Assembly (NCBI GenBank): GCA_002342415.1
Contig: DDPY01000017.1
Coordinates: forward strand, 1-64,000
DNA from: Prevotella sp. UBA2456
Lineage (GTDB): Bacteria > Bacteroidota > Bacteroidia > Bacteroidales > Bacteroidaceae
DNA: 64,000 bases
Direction of reading: 5' to 3'
The position numbers and the translations under genes are program-made. This document shows positions 33,490 through 42,544 of this stretch, one piece after another. Every line of letters begins with the position of its first letter. The stretch's first letter is position 1. The notes under the pieces are model-generated. The model ran no database searches, was not told where the DNA came from, and saw only the letters and a list, made by a program, of their open reading frames with translations.

Positions 33490-34353
33490 ATGAGACAACT
33501 GAAAATCACCCGTTCCATCACGAATCGTGAAAGTGAAGCGCTGGAAAAATATTTGTCAGAGATTGGCAAAGAAGAACTACTTTCCACTGACGAGGAAGTA
33601 GAACTGGCACAGCGTATTCGTAAAGGTGATAAAGAAGCGTTGGAGCGTCTGACAAAGGCCAATTTACGATTTGTCGTTAGTGTAGCCAAGCAATATCAGA
33701 ATCAAGGTTTAGCGCTTCCTGATCTCATCAATGAGGGCAATTTGGGACTTATCAAAGCTGCTGAGAAATTTGACGAGACACGGGGCTTTAAGTTTATATC
33801 TTATGCAGTATGGTGGATTAGACAAAGCATTTTACAAGCGATTGCTGAACAGAGTCGGATTGTGCGTCTTCCGCTGAACCAAGTAGGCTCAATGAACAAA
33901 ATAAACCAGATGCTCAGTAAATTTGAGCAGGAGAACGAACGTCGCCCGTCCATAGACGAAATTTCAGAACAGGTAGACCTGCCCGAAGAAAAGATAGACG
34001 AAGCACTACAGATTAGCGGTCGACATGTGTCGGTTGATGCGCCCTTTGTGGACGGTGAAGACAACTCTCTGCTTGACGTGCTGGTAAACGATGATGCTCC
34101 GATGGCTGATCGTGAACTCGTAAAAGAGTCATTACGTGCTGAAATATCCCATGCTCTGCAAATGCTAAATGAACGCGAGCGAAATATTATCCGAGCCTTT
34201 TACGGCATTGGTGAACCAGAGTTAACTTTAGAAGAGATAGGAAACAAATATGGATTGACTCGTGAGCGAGTCAGACAGATTAAAGAAAAAGCTATACGCC
34301 GGTTGCGAAACAATACAAAAAACAAAATTTTAAAAGCATATTTAGGACAATGA
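33490..34353 (+). CDS. rpoD: Primary sigma factor (Bacteroidetes SigABfr type)
   Basis: A 287-residue sigma-70 factor. It starts directly at region 1.2 (LEKYLSEIGKEELLSTDEEVEL) and lacks region 1.1 and the large non-conserved insert, which is the normal form in Bacteroidetes. Region 2 (about 55-125) has the core-binding LRFVVSVAKQYQNQGL and promoter-melting FISYAVWWIRQSI. Region 3 is at about 130-205. Region 4 (about 215-280) has the helix-turn-helix TLEEIGNKYGLTRERVRQIKEKA. This protein should read the TTTG/TAnnTTTG promoters listed here. Its stop overlaps the next start (ATGA). Confidence 0.96.
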   Translation: MRQLKITRSITNRESEALEKYLSEIGKEELLSTDEEVELAQRIRKGDKEALERLTKANLRFVVSVAKQYQNQGLALPDLINEGNLGLIKAAEKFDETRGFKFISYAVWWIRQSILQAIAEQSRIVRLPLNQVGSMNKINQMLSKFEQENERRPSIDEISEQVDLPEEKIDEALQISGRHVSVDAPFVDGEDNSLLDVLVNDDAPMADRELVKESLRAEISHALQMLNERERNIIRAFYGIGEPELTLEEIGNKYGLTRERVRQIKEKAIRRLRNNTKNKILKAYLGQ

Positions 34354-34760
34354 AAATTTTAAGGTTCGTAATAATTATCGCACTTACACTAACGGTCGCG
34401 GTAGTTGAAGCAAAACCACTGAAGACAAACAAATTGTACATTTTCGGTTTTTCGGCTTCCTTTAAGGATTCTGTGGTATATGTAACCGACATACAAAACG
34501 TACAGAATGCATGGATTGAAAGCAAGAACAAATTTCTACTTGGACGAGACCAGTACTCAGGCCAACTGAAAAGCCATCTGTCAGAGAAGCATAATCTGCC
34601 CGGACGGGTGTGTATGGTGTTTTATGCTTTGAAAAAGAAAAAAGCAGAAAAGCTATATTTGAAACTAATGAAGAAATATAAGAAAGGCTATGAGATTCGC
34701 TATCTGAACGCTAACGAATTTCGCTTTGAAAGCGTTGACATGACACCTAACGACCAATGA
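34350..34760 (+). CDS. Small exported protein, unknown, coupled to rpoD
   Basis: A 136-residue protein with a signal peptide (MKILRFVIIIALTLTVAVVEA). The mature part of about 115 residues is strongly basic, with YALKKKKAEKLYLKLMKKYK in the C-terminal third, and contains FGFSASFKDSVVYVTDIQNV. I do not recognise a named family, though it looks conserved enough to be a real gene because it is overlapped by ATGA junctions on both sides (with rpoD and with the HD hydrolase gene). Probably periplasmic. Its cotranscription with the primary sigma factor is the only functional hint. Confidence 0.75.
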   Translation: MKILRFVIIIALTLTVAVVEAKPLKTNKLYIFGFSASFKDSVVYVTDIQNVQNAWIESKNKFLLGRDQYSGQLKSHLSEKHNLPGRVCMVFYALKKKKAEKLYLKLMKKYKKGYEIRYLNANEFRFESVDMTPNDQ

Positions 34761-35965
34761 ACGAATTTACAATCATCAATGATCCGGTATTCGGATTCAT
34801 CAAAATAAAACGCGGACTGCTGTACGACATCGTACAGCATCCGTTGTTTCAACGCCTAAACCGAATTAACCAACTGGGACTGGCATTTGTAGTTTACCCT
34901 GGAGCACGACACACACGTTTCCAGCACTCTTTAGGTGCCTTTCATTTAATGACAGAAGCTGTAAAGTCGCTGAGTGAAAAAGGTGTCTACATTTTCGACT
35001 CAGAGGCAGAAGCTGTACAAGCAGCTATTCTAATGCACGACATTGGTCATGGTCCCTTCTCGCATGTATTGGAAAACACCCTTATCCACTCTATCACACA
35101 CGAAGACATCTCACTCATGATGATGGAACAAATCAATCACGACCTGAAGGGACAACTTGCCTTGGCTATCAGTATCTTCAAAGACGAATATCCCAATAAG
35201 ATTTTTCACCAACTCATTTCGTCACAGCTTGATATGGACAGACTGGACTACTTGCGACGTGACTCATTCTATACTGGAGTTACCGAAGGGAACATCGGTT
35301 CAGCACGTATCATTAAAATGCTAAACGTAAAGGACGACCGACTCGTAGTGGAATCTAAAGGTATTTATTCCATAGAAAACTACCTGACAACGAGAAGGCT
35401 CATGTACTGGCAGGTATATCTACACAAAACTGCCGTTGGATACGAAAAGGTTCTGGTAAATACGCTGAAACGTGCACGACAACTGGTAAAAGAAGGACAT
35501 GAGCTCTTTGCATCCCCTGCCCTTGCCTACTTCTTACGGCATGACTCTCATTTCGACCGGGACGCTCTACAGGTCTACTGCGAATTGGATGATTCTGACA
35601 TATGGAGTGCCCTGAAAGCCTGGAAGCATTCGGACGATCACATTCTTGCCACCTTAGCTACCGATATGACCGACAGACAGTTGTTTAAAGTAGAAGTTAC
35701 CGAAGACTACCCACCTGAAGAATATATGGAGGAGAAGATTACGGAAATAGCACGACACATGAATATCACTTATGAAGACGCGCAACAATACATGTTATCC
35801 GTAACAGAAATAGGCAAAGACATGTATAACCCAGAGGACGACAGTATCGGAATTCTCTATAAAGACGGTACTGTGAAAGACATTGCCGAAGCTTCAGAAA
35901 TATTAAATGTGCAACTGCTTTCCAAAAAAATACGTAAATATTACCTTTGTTATCAACGATTTTAA
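34757..35965 (+). CDS. HD-domain phosphohydrolase
   Basis: A 402-residue HD hydrolase related to dGTP triphosphohydrolase-like and YwfO-type enzymes. The metal site is visible: RHTRFQHSLG (first His), ILMHDIGHGPFSH (HD pair) and SSQLDMDRLDYLRRDS (later Asp). The C-terminal about 150 residues form a helical domain of unknown role. It is cytosolic and probably hydrolyses a nucleotide; substrate unknown. It overlaps the small exported protein gene by 4 bp and is the last gene of the rpoD transcript. Confidence 0.88.
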   Translation: MNEFTIINDPVFGFIKIKRGLLYDIVQHPLFQRLNRINQLGLAFVVYPGARHTRFQHSLGAFHLMTEAVKSLSEKGVYIFDSEAEAVQAAILMHDIGHGPFSHVLENTLIHSITHEDISLMMMEQINHDLKGQLALAISIFKDEYPNKIFHQLISSQLDMDRLDYLRRDSFYTGVTEGNIGSARIIKMLNVKDDRLVVESKGIYSIENYLTTRRLMYWQVYLHKTAVGYEKVLVNTLKRARQLVKEGHELFASPALAYFLRHDSHFDRDALQVYCELDDSDIWSALKAWKHSDDHILATLATDMTDRQLFKVEVTEDYPPEEYMEEKITEIARHMNITYEDAQQYMLSVTEIGKDMYNPEDDSIGILYKDGTVKDIAEASEILNVQLLSKKIRKYYLCYQRF

Positions 35966-35976
35966 ATAAAAATTCG

Positions 35977-35984
35977 TATCTTTG
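35977..35984 (+). promoter_or_regulatory. lpxD operon -7 promoter element
   Basis: TATCTTTG, leader about 25 nt. A second box TACCTTTG lies inside the end of the HD gene (35942-35949). Neither has a good -33. Confidence 0.55.
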
Positions 35985-36012
35985 CAACGTTTTATAAATT
36001 TTATAGATAAAC

Positions 36013-36999
36013 ATGGAATTTTCAGCCAAACAAATAGCCGAATTTATCGGAGGACGTGTGGAAGGTAATGAGCAAGCAACCGTACACACTTTTGCAAAGA
36101 TTGAAGAGGGCAAGGAGGGAGCAATTACCTTTTTGTCGAATCCCAAATATACCCAGTACATCTATGACACTAAAGCCAGTATCGTTTTAGTAAACGAAGA
36201 CCTGCAACTGGAACATCCCGTCAGCGCCACGCTCATTCGTGTAAAAAACGCTTATGAATGTGTGGCCAAACTCATGCAGATGTATGCGGCCGCTTTGCCG
36301 AAAAAAACTGGAATTGACCCGCTGGCCAGCGTTTCTGCCACAGCGCAAATAGGGAAAGATGTCTATATCGGCCCATTTACTTATGTTGGCGATGGTGTAA
36401 AAATTGGAGACGGCAGTCGCATCTATCCCAATGTCACCATCTATGATGGTTGCCAGATAGGAAATCGAGTAACCATACATGCCGGTGCTGTCATAGGAGC
36501 CGACGGATTTGGATTCGCCCCCAATACTGAGGGGTATGAAAAAATCCCTCAGTTAGGTATAGTAATCATTGAGGACGATGTGGAAATTGGTGCCAACACC
36601 TGCGTTGACCGTTCTACGATGGGCCACACCATCATCCATAAGGGTGTTAAATTGGACAACCTCATCCAGGTGGCTCATAACTGCGAGATTGGCGAAAATA
36701 CGGTAATGTCAGCACAAGTAGGCTTGGCCGGTTCGACTAAAATTGGCAGTTGGTGCATGGTGGGAGGCCAGGCTGGATTCTCTGGGCACATCCATGTGGC
36801 TGACCGTACCAATGTGGGGGCCCAATGCGGTGTTATCAACAACACCAAGGGGAACGGCGAAACTCTAATCGGTTCGCCTGCTATGGATCCAAAGGATTTC
36901 TTCAAGGCAAAAGCTTTGTACCGTCGCCTACCCGACATGTACAAAGAGATTAGTGCGTTGCGCAAGGAAATAGAAGAATTAAAGAAAAACAAGAAATAG
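36013..36999 (+). CDS. lpxD: UDP-3-O-(3-hydroxyacyl)glucosamine N-acyltransferase
   Basis: A 328-residue LpxD, which adds the second 3-hydroxyacyl chain in lipid A synthesis. The N-terminal uridine-binding domain (about 1-100) precedes a left-handed beta helix of hexapeptide repeats (about 105-300, e.g. IGKDVYIGPFTYVGDG), and a C-terminal helix follows (LYRRLPDMYKEISALRKEIE). The catalytic His lies in LDNLIQVAHNCEIG. One base separates its stop from the lpxC-fabZ start. Genes lpxD, lpxC-fabZ and lpxA form one operon. Confidence 0.96.
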   Translation: MEFSAKQIAEFIGGRVEGNEQATVHTFAKIEEGKEGAITFLSNPKYTQYIYDTKASIVLVNEDLQLEHPVSATLIRVKNAYECVAKLMQMYAAALPKKTGIDPLASVSATAQIGKDVYIGPFTYVGDGVKIGDGSRIYPNVTIYDGCQIGNRVTIHAGAVIGADGFGFAPNTEGYEKIPQLGIVIIEDDVEIGANTCVDRSTMGHTIIHKGVKLDNLIQVAHNCEIGENTVMSAQVGLAGSTKIGSWCMVGGQAGFSGHIHVADRTNVGAQCGVINNTKGNGETLIGSPAMDPKDFFKAKALYRRLPDMYKEISALRKEIEELKKNKK

Positions 37000-38382
37000 A
37001 TGAAACAGAAAACATTGAAAGGCAGTTTTTCGCTATTTGGAAAAGGCCTGCATACAGGTTTGAACCTGACTGTCACATTCAATCCTGCACCCGAGAACAC
37101 TGGATACAAGATTCAGCGTATCGATATGGAAGGTGAGCCTATCATAGATGCAATTGCAGAGAATGTCGTTGACACTCAGCGGGGTACCGTGTTAGGAAAA
37201 GGTGATGCTCGAGTATCAACGGTTGAACATGGTCTGTCTGCTCTCTATGCGTTAGGAATTGACAACTGCTTGATGCAAGTCAATGGTCCAGAATTTCCGA
37301 TTCTTGATGGTTCGTCCATCCAATATGTTGAGAAAATTAAAGAAGTGGGAATCGAGGAACAAAACGCTCCCAAGGATTGGTATATCATTCGCAAGAAAAT
37401 AGAGGTAAAAGACGAGGCCACAGGCTCATGTATTACTATTCTTCCGGATGAAGACTTCTCCATCACGGCAATGTGTTCATTTGAGTCGAAATTCATCAAT
37501 TCCCAATTTGCAACACTCGACAATGCATTAGACTATCCCAAAGAGATTGCACCAGCCAGAACCTTCGTCTTTGTACGTGATATCGAACCGCTGCTGCAGG
37601 CCAATCTTATTAAAGGTGGAGACTTAGACAATGCCATCGTCATTTATGAACGCCAGACCACTCAGGAACGTCTTGACATGCTGGCCGACATGCTGAAGGT
37701 TGAACACCGCGATGCCACAGAATTGGGCTACATTCAGCATAAGCCACTTGTTTGGGAAAACGAATGTACACGCCATAAGCTGCTTGACATCATCGGTGAT
37801 ATGGCTTTGATAGGTAAGCCGATTAAGGGACGCATTGTAGCAACACGACCTGGTCACACTATCAACAACAAATTTGCACGCCAGATTCGCAAAGAGATAC
37901 GTAAGCATGAGATTCAGGCTCCGATTTACGACCCTAATGAAGAACCGATAATGGACGTGAACCGCATCCGTGAATTGCTGCCCCACCGCTATCCCATGCA
38001 GTTGGTCGACAAAGTTATCACATTGGGTGCCAACACGATAGTAGGTATCAAAAACATCACATCGAACGAACCTTTCTTTCAGGGGCACTTCCCAGAGGAG
38101 CCTGTGATGCCCGGTGTCTTACAGATAGAGGCTATGGCACAGTGCGGTGGTCTGCTCGTACTGAACACCTTGGAAGAGCCTGAACGATGGTCTACCTATT
38201 TTATGAAGATTGACGGTGTGAAATTCAGACAAAAGGTCGTTCCCGGTGACACTCTTATCTTTAAAGTAGACTTGCTTGCCCCCGTCCGTCACGGAATCTC
38301 GTCGATGAAAGGTTATATCTTCGTCGGTGATCACGTAGTGGCTGAGGCAACTTTCACAGCACAAATCGTAAAGAACAAATAA
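37000..38382 (+). CDS. lpxC/fabZ: Bifunctional LpxC deacetylase / FabZ dehydratase
   Basis: A 460-residue fusion typical of Bacteroidetes. The LpxC part (about 1-300) is the zinc deacetylase that commits UDP-3-O-acyl-GlcNAc to lipid A; zinc-site motifs are STVEHGLSALYALG and HKLLDIIGDMALIG. The FabZ part (about 318-460) is the 3-hydroxyacyl-ACP dehydratase of fatty-acid synthesis, with RELLPHRYPMQLVDK (catalytic His) and GHFPEEPVMPGVLQIEAMAQ (catalytic Glu). The fusion ties control of lipid A to fatty-acid elongation. It sits between lpxD and lpxA. Confidence 0.96.
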   Translation: MKQKTLKGSFSLFGKGLHTGLNLTVTFNPAPENTGYKIQRIDMEGEPIIDAIAENVVDTQRGTVLGKGDARVSTVEHGLSALYALGIDNCLMQVNGPEFPILDGSSIQYVEKIKEVGIEEQNAPKDWYIIRKKIEVKDEATGSCITILPDEDFSITAMCSFESKFINSQFATLDNALDYPKEIAPARTFVFVRDIEPLLQANLIKGGDLDNAIVIYERQTTQERLDMLADMLKVEHRDATELGYIQHKPLVWENECTRHKLLDIIGDMALIGKPIKGRIVATRPGHTINNKFARQIRKEIRKHEIQAPIYDPNEEPIMDVNRIRELLPHRYPMQLVDKVITLGANTIVGIKNITSNEPFFQGHFPEEPVMPGVLQIEAMAQCGGLLVLNTLEEPERWSTYFMKIDGVKFRQKVVPGDTLIFKVDLLAPVRHGISSMKGYIFVGDHVVAEATFTAQIVKNK

Positions 38383-38386
38383 GAAT

Positions 38387-39160
38387 ATGGCAAATCAGAT
38401 ACATCCACTGGCCGTTATCGATCCAGAGGCAAAACTTGGTGACAATAACATTATCGGTCCTTTTTGTGTGATTGACAAGAATGTCGTTATCGGTGACAAT
38501 AATAAATTGTTAAATAGCGTCACTATCCATTATGGAGCACGTATTGGTAACGGTAACGAGTTCTTTCCTGGTGCCAGTATCTCCACCAAGCCACAAGACC
38601 TGAAATTCAAAGGTGAAGAAACAACATGTGAGATTGGAGACAACAATAGTATCCGTGAGAATGTCACCATTAGTCGCGGTACTGCATCGAAAGGGAAAAC
38701 CGTAGTCGGAAATGGAAACCTGCTCATGGAAAATATGCATGTTGCCCACGATTGTGTTATTGGCAATGGCTGCATCATTGGTAACTCCACAAAATTTGCA
38801 GGTGAAGTGGTCGTAGAGGATTTTGCGATCATTTCGGCCACTTGTCTGTTCCACCAGTTCTGTCGCGTAGGCAGCTACATCATGTTCCAAGGAGGATCAC
38901 GCACCTCGCAGGACATTCCGCCCTATGTTATCGCAGGCAAAGAGCCAGTGCGATATGCTGGTGTGAACCTTATCGGACTGCGCCGCCGTGGTTTCCCCAA
39001 CGAAACCATTGAAGCCATTCACGATGCCTACCGCATTATATATGCACAAGGAGTGCTGAAGGATGGCATTGCAGAAGCTCGTGCTAAATACCCTGATTCT
39101 AAAGAGGTGGAATACATCTGCTCGTTCATTGAAAGCTCGAAACGAGGAATCATAAGGTAG
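38387..39160 (+). CDS. lpxA: UDP-N-acetylglucosamine acyltransferase
   Basis: A 257-residue LpxA of normal length, catalysing the first acylation of UDP-GlcNAc. It is a beta helix of hexapeptide repeats (about 5-190), with the catalytic His in NLLMENMHVAHDCVIG and the C-terminal helical region starting LRRRGFPNETIEAIHDAYR. The gap after lpxC-fabZ is 4 bp. Confidence 0.97.
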   Translation: MANQIHPLAVIDPEAKLGDNNIIGPFCVIDKNVVIGDNNKLLNSVTIHYGARIGNGNEFFPGASISTKPQDLKFKGEETTCEIGDNNSIRENVTISRGTASKGKTVVGNGNLLMENMHVAHDCVIGNGCIIGNSTKFAGEVVVEDFAIISATCLFHQFCRVGSYIMFQGGSRTSQDIPPYVIAGKEPVRYAGVNLIGLRRRGFPNETIEAIHDAYRIIYAQGVLKDGIAEARAKYPDSKEVEYICSFIESSKRGIIR

Positions 39161-39169
39161 TCTACCCTC

Positions 39170-39200
39170 TGACTATTTACGATTTATCGACTAATCGTAA
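39170..39200. repeat. ATTTAC-type units between lpxA and miaA
   Basis: Units ATTTACG, ATTTATCG and ACTAATCG fill most of the 39-bp gap and end at the miaA start codon. Same family as 4204-4243. Confidence 0.5.
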
Positions 39201-40090
39201 TGCAGACGCTCATCGTAATCACAGGCCCTACAGCTGTAGGAAAAACGGCACTAACCATCCAGTTGGCATGTCATTATGGCATACCTGTAATCAATGCTGA
39301 CTCCAGACAGATTTATAGGGAACTGAAGATCGGCACGGCCGCTCCAACGGCAAAGCAGTTGCAACAGGCAAAACATTACTTTGTTGGCACTAAGAGCATC
39401 GAAGACTATTACAACGCTTCTATTTATGAACAAGAGGTCATGTCGATACTGAAGACATCGTCATCCGACATGAACCTCTTATCAGGTGGAAGCATGATGT
39501 ATATCGACGCTGTTTGCAACGGTATTGACGATATTCCCACCGTACGCGATGATATCAGACTGGAGATGAAACGTCGCTATCAGGAAGAAGGTCTTGAGGC
39601 ATTATGCGAAGAACTCAAACGACTGGACCCTGAGCACTATGCCATCGTTGACCGAAAGAACCACCGAAGGGTGATACACGCTCTGGAAGTATGCTATCAG
39701 ACAGGTCGTACCTACACATCCTTCCGCACACAACAGAAAAGAGAACGCCCTTTTCGCATTGTCAAGATTGGACTAAATCGCGAGCGCGAAGAGCTTTATA
39801 ACAGAATAAACCTACGAGTAGACCAAATGATAGAACAAGGACTGCTATACGAAGTGGAAGGACTTTATGCACGACGCCATTTGAACGCCCTTAATACAGT
39901 AGGTTATAAAGAATTGTTCGACTATATGGATGGTCGATGGCCAAAGGAAGAAGCCATAGAACGCATCAAAGGCAATACCCGCCGCTATGCCCGTAAACAA
40001 CTCACATGGTTCAAGCGTGATGACAGCGTATGCTGGTTTCATCCCGACCAACAAGAAGAAATATTGAAATACATTTCGCAATATGAATAA
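39200..40090 (+). CDS. miaA: tRNA dimethylallyltransferase
   Basis: A 296-residue MiaA that transfers dimethylallyl to A37 of tRNAs reading UNN codons. It has the P-loop ITGPTAVGKTALT (near 6-18), the DSRQIYRELKIGTA block and ARKQLTWFKRD near the end. The stop overlaps the PBP start by 8 bp. Confidence 0.96.
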   Translation: MQTLIVITGPTAVGKTALTIQLACHYGIPVINADSRQIYRELKIGTAAPTAKQLQQAKHYFVGTKSIEDYYNASIYEQEVMSILKTSSSDMNLLSGGSMMYIDAVCNGIDDIPTVRDDIRLEMKRRYQEEGLEALCEELKRLDPEHYAIVDRKNHRRVIHALEVCYQTGRTYTSFRTQQKRERPFRIVKIGLNREREELYNRINLRVDQMIEQGLLYEVEGLYARRHLNALNTVGYKELFDYMDGRWPKEEAIERIKGNTRRYARKQLTWFKRDDSVCWFHPDQQEEILKYISQYE

Positions 40091-42542
40091 ATACGTAGAG
40101 AAAATAGTCCATGCTCCAAAATATGCTTGGCAATGGTATAAAGGATTGTATCAGGGACGACGTTGGTATGTTAAGGCCGGTGTCGGCATCGCTTCGTTCG
40201 TCATAGCATTTATACTCTATCTACTGATGGTAGATATCAATTTTCTATGGCTTTTCGGGAAGTCGCCTTCCATGAGTGATGTAAAGAACACCCATCCTGC
40301 CGAAGCTTCTCAAATATACAGCTCCGACGGTGTTATCATCGGCAAGTATTTCAGCGAGAATCGTACGCCTATAACGTACGAAGAAGTAAATCCCGACTTT
40401 TGGAATGCGCTCATCGATACCGAAGACGAACGTTTCCGCCATCACCACGGCATTGACTATCAGGCATTTGCCGCAGCATTAAAAGACTATTTGCTTCACC
40501 ATGATGCACGCGGAGCCTCGACCATCACGCAGCAACTGGCTAAGAACCTCTTCCGCGTACGTACCCAATACTCAACGGGGCTATTGGGAAATATTCCTGG
40601 GCTGAAGATTCTTATCATGAAAAGCAAGGAATGGATTACGGCATATAAATTGGAATTGTATTTCACAAAAAATGAAATTCTCACAATGTATGCTAATACC
40701 GTGGACTTCGGTTCCAATGCTTTTGGAATTAAGACAGCAGCCAAGACTTATTTTGGTACAACGCCGCAACGACTCACTCCCGACCAATCTGCTATACTGG
40801 TAGGACTGCTGAAAGCTACCACCTACTATAATCCACGTATCAATCCAAAGAACTCGATGTCGCGACGCAATGTGGTATTAGGCAATATGCTAAAACACAA
40901 GCATCTTACCCAGGAGCAGTATGACTCGCTGATATTAAAACCCATCCATCTTGACTATAGCGTTGAAAACCACTATGATGGGCAAGCGCAATACTTCCGC
41001 GAAGCCGTAAAGAACTATCTTAAGGAATGGTGCGAAGAAAATGAATATGACCTGTATCGTGATGGTCTGAAAATCTATACTACTATCGATAGCCGCATGC
41101 AGAAATATGCAGAACAAGCAGCCATTAAACAGATGCGGCAGGTGCAACGGAACTTCAACTCTCATTGGGGAAATACAAACCCATGGCAGGATGAGCATCA
41201 TGTAGAAATACCCAACTTCATCGAAGACCTGGCAAAGAAAACGCCATATTATAAAATACTAAACCAAAAGTTTGCAGGGAATAAGGATTCTATTGACTAT
41301 TATCTGAACCTGCCGCACAAAGTAAAACTTTTCGACTACGAGAAAGGAACTATTGAGAAAGAAATCTCTACCCTCGACAGTATTCGTTACATGGAGCACT
41401 TCATGCACTGCGGCTTTGTTGCCATGGAACCACAGACTGGACAGGTGAAAGCCTGGGTGGGCGATATTGACTTCCGGACATGGAAATATGACAAGGTTAC
41501 AGCCATGCGGCAACCAGGCTCTACTTTCAAACTCTTCGTCTATACAGAGGCTATGAATCAAGGACTCACACCCTGTGATCGCCGTGTTGACTCCTATTTT
41601 GCTATGAAAGTGATGGATCATGGAAAAGAAGTCACCTGGGCTCCGACTAATGCCAATGGCTATTTTACGGGTGACTCTATGCCCCTGAAAGCAGCATTCG
41701 CCCAGAGCATAAATTCCGTTGCTGTCAAACTCGGACAAGAATGCGGTATCGACCGTATCGTCCACACTGCTCATGCAATGGGAATTAAGTCGAAACTTGA
41801 CCCTACTCCTTCGCTGACATTGGGTTCCAGCGATGTCAACCTGCTTGAACTGGTCAATGGATATGCAACAGTCGCCAATGATGGCAAGATGCATGAGCCT
41901 GTGCTTGTTACACGCATACTTGACCGTGAAGGCAACGAAATATATGTAGCACCAACAGAAGAGAAACAGGCTATTCCCTACCGTTCGGCCTACCTCGCCC
42001 AACAATTACTGATGAGTGGTTTGCGCGAGCCTGGAGGAACGAGCATGAGCCTTTGGGGATATGTAGGAAAATACAGCGATACTGAATTTGGCGGCAAGAC
42101 GGGTACATCAAATAACCATTCCGATGCCTGGTTTGTAGGTGTCAGTCCCCGACTGGTAGCTGGAGCATGGGTAGGAGGAGAATACCGTTCCATCCATTTC
42201 CGCACAGGACAGTTGGGACAAGGCTCACGGACAGCCTTACCCATCTGTGGCTATTTCTTTGAATCCGTATTAGGAGATGCCGCCTTCAAGCAGTACCATG
42301 CTAAATTCGGCAAACCCAAGAGCAATGATGTCAAAGCAGATATGTACACCTGTGCCAGTTATTATGCACGCCGCGATACAGACTCCATTGCCGTAGATAG
42401 TCTGGCAACAGAACAAGAGATGGAGATGGTGTTAGATGAATTCGGCAATGAGGTGATCAGGCCTAAGGAGCATAAAGACAACGCTACTCAACAGCCCCAG
42501 CCTGATGTCCCGCAGGTTGCCACAGAACCGAAGGAAGAATAA
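40083..42542 (+). CDS. Class A penicillin-binding protein (PBP1A type)
   Basis: An 819-residue bifunctional peptidoglycan synthase: cytosolic tail, one membrane helix (about 30-55), glycosyltransferase GT51 domain (about 85-265; EDERFRHHHGIDYQAF with the catalytic Glu, and GASTITQQLAKNLF), then a transpeptidase (about 430-740). The serine motif is GSTFK (near 485), followed by SxN (SINSV) and KTGTSNNHSDAWFVG. The C-terminal tail is Glu/Pro-rich. It overlaps miaA by 8 bp. Confidence 0.95.
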   Translation: MNKYVEKIVHAPKYAWQWYKGLYQGRRWYVKAGVGIASFVIAFILYLLMVDINFLWLFGKSPSMSDVKNTHPAEASQIYSSDGVIIGKYFSENRTPITYEEVNPDFWNALIDTEDERFRHHHGIDYQAFAAALKDYLLHHDARGASTITQQLAKNLFRVRTQYSTGLLGNIPGLKILIMKSKEWITAYKLELYFTKNEILTMYANTVDFGSNAFGIKTAAKTYFGTTPQRLTPDQSAILVGLLKATTYYNPRINPKNSMSRRNVVLGNMLKHKHLTQEQYDSLILKPIHLDYSVENHYDGQAQYFREAVKNYLKEWCEENEYDLYRDGLKIYTTIDSRMQKYAEQAAIKQMRQVQRNFNSHWGNTNPWQDEHHVEIPNFIEDLAKKTPYYKILNQKFAGNKDSIDYYLNLPHKVKLFDYEKGTIEKEISTLDSIRYMEHFMHCGFVAMEPQTGQVKAWVGDIDFRTWKYDKVTAMRQPGSTFKLFVYTEAMNQGLTPCDRRVDSYFAMKVMDHGKEVTWAPTNANGYFTGDSMPLKAAFAQSINSVAVKLGQECGIDRIVHTAHAMGIKSKLDPTPSLTLGSSDVNLLELVNGYATVANDGKMHEPVLVTRILDREGNEIYVAPTEEKQAIPYRSAYLAQQLLMSGLREPGGTSMSLWGYVGKYSDTEFGGKTGTSNNHSDAWFVGVSPRLVAGAWVGGEYRSIHFRTGQLGQGSRTALPICGYFFESVLGDAAFKQYHAKFGKPKSNDVKADMYTCASYYARRDTDSIAVDSLATEQEMEMVLDEFGNEVIRPKEHKDNATQQPQPDVPQVATEPKEE

Positions 42543-42544
42543 AC

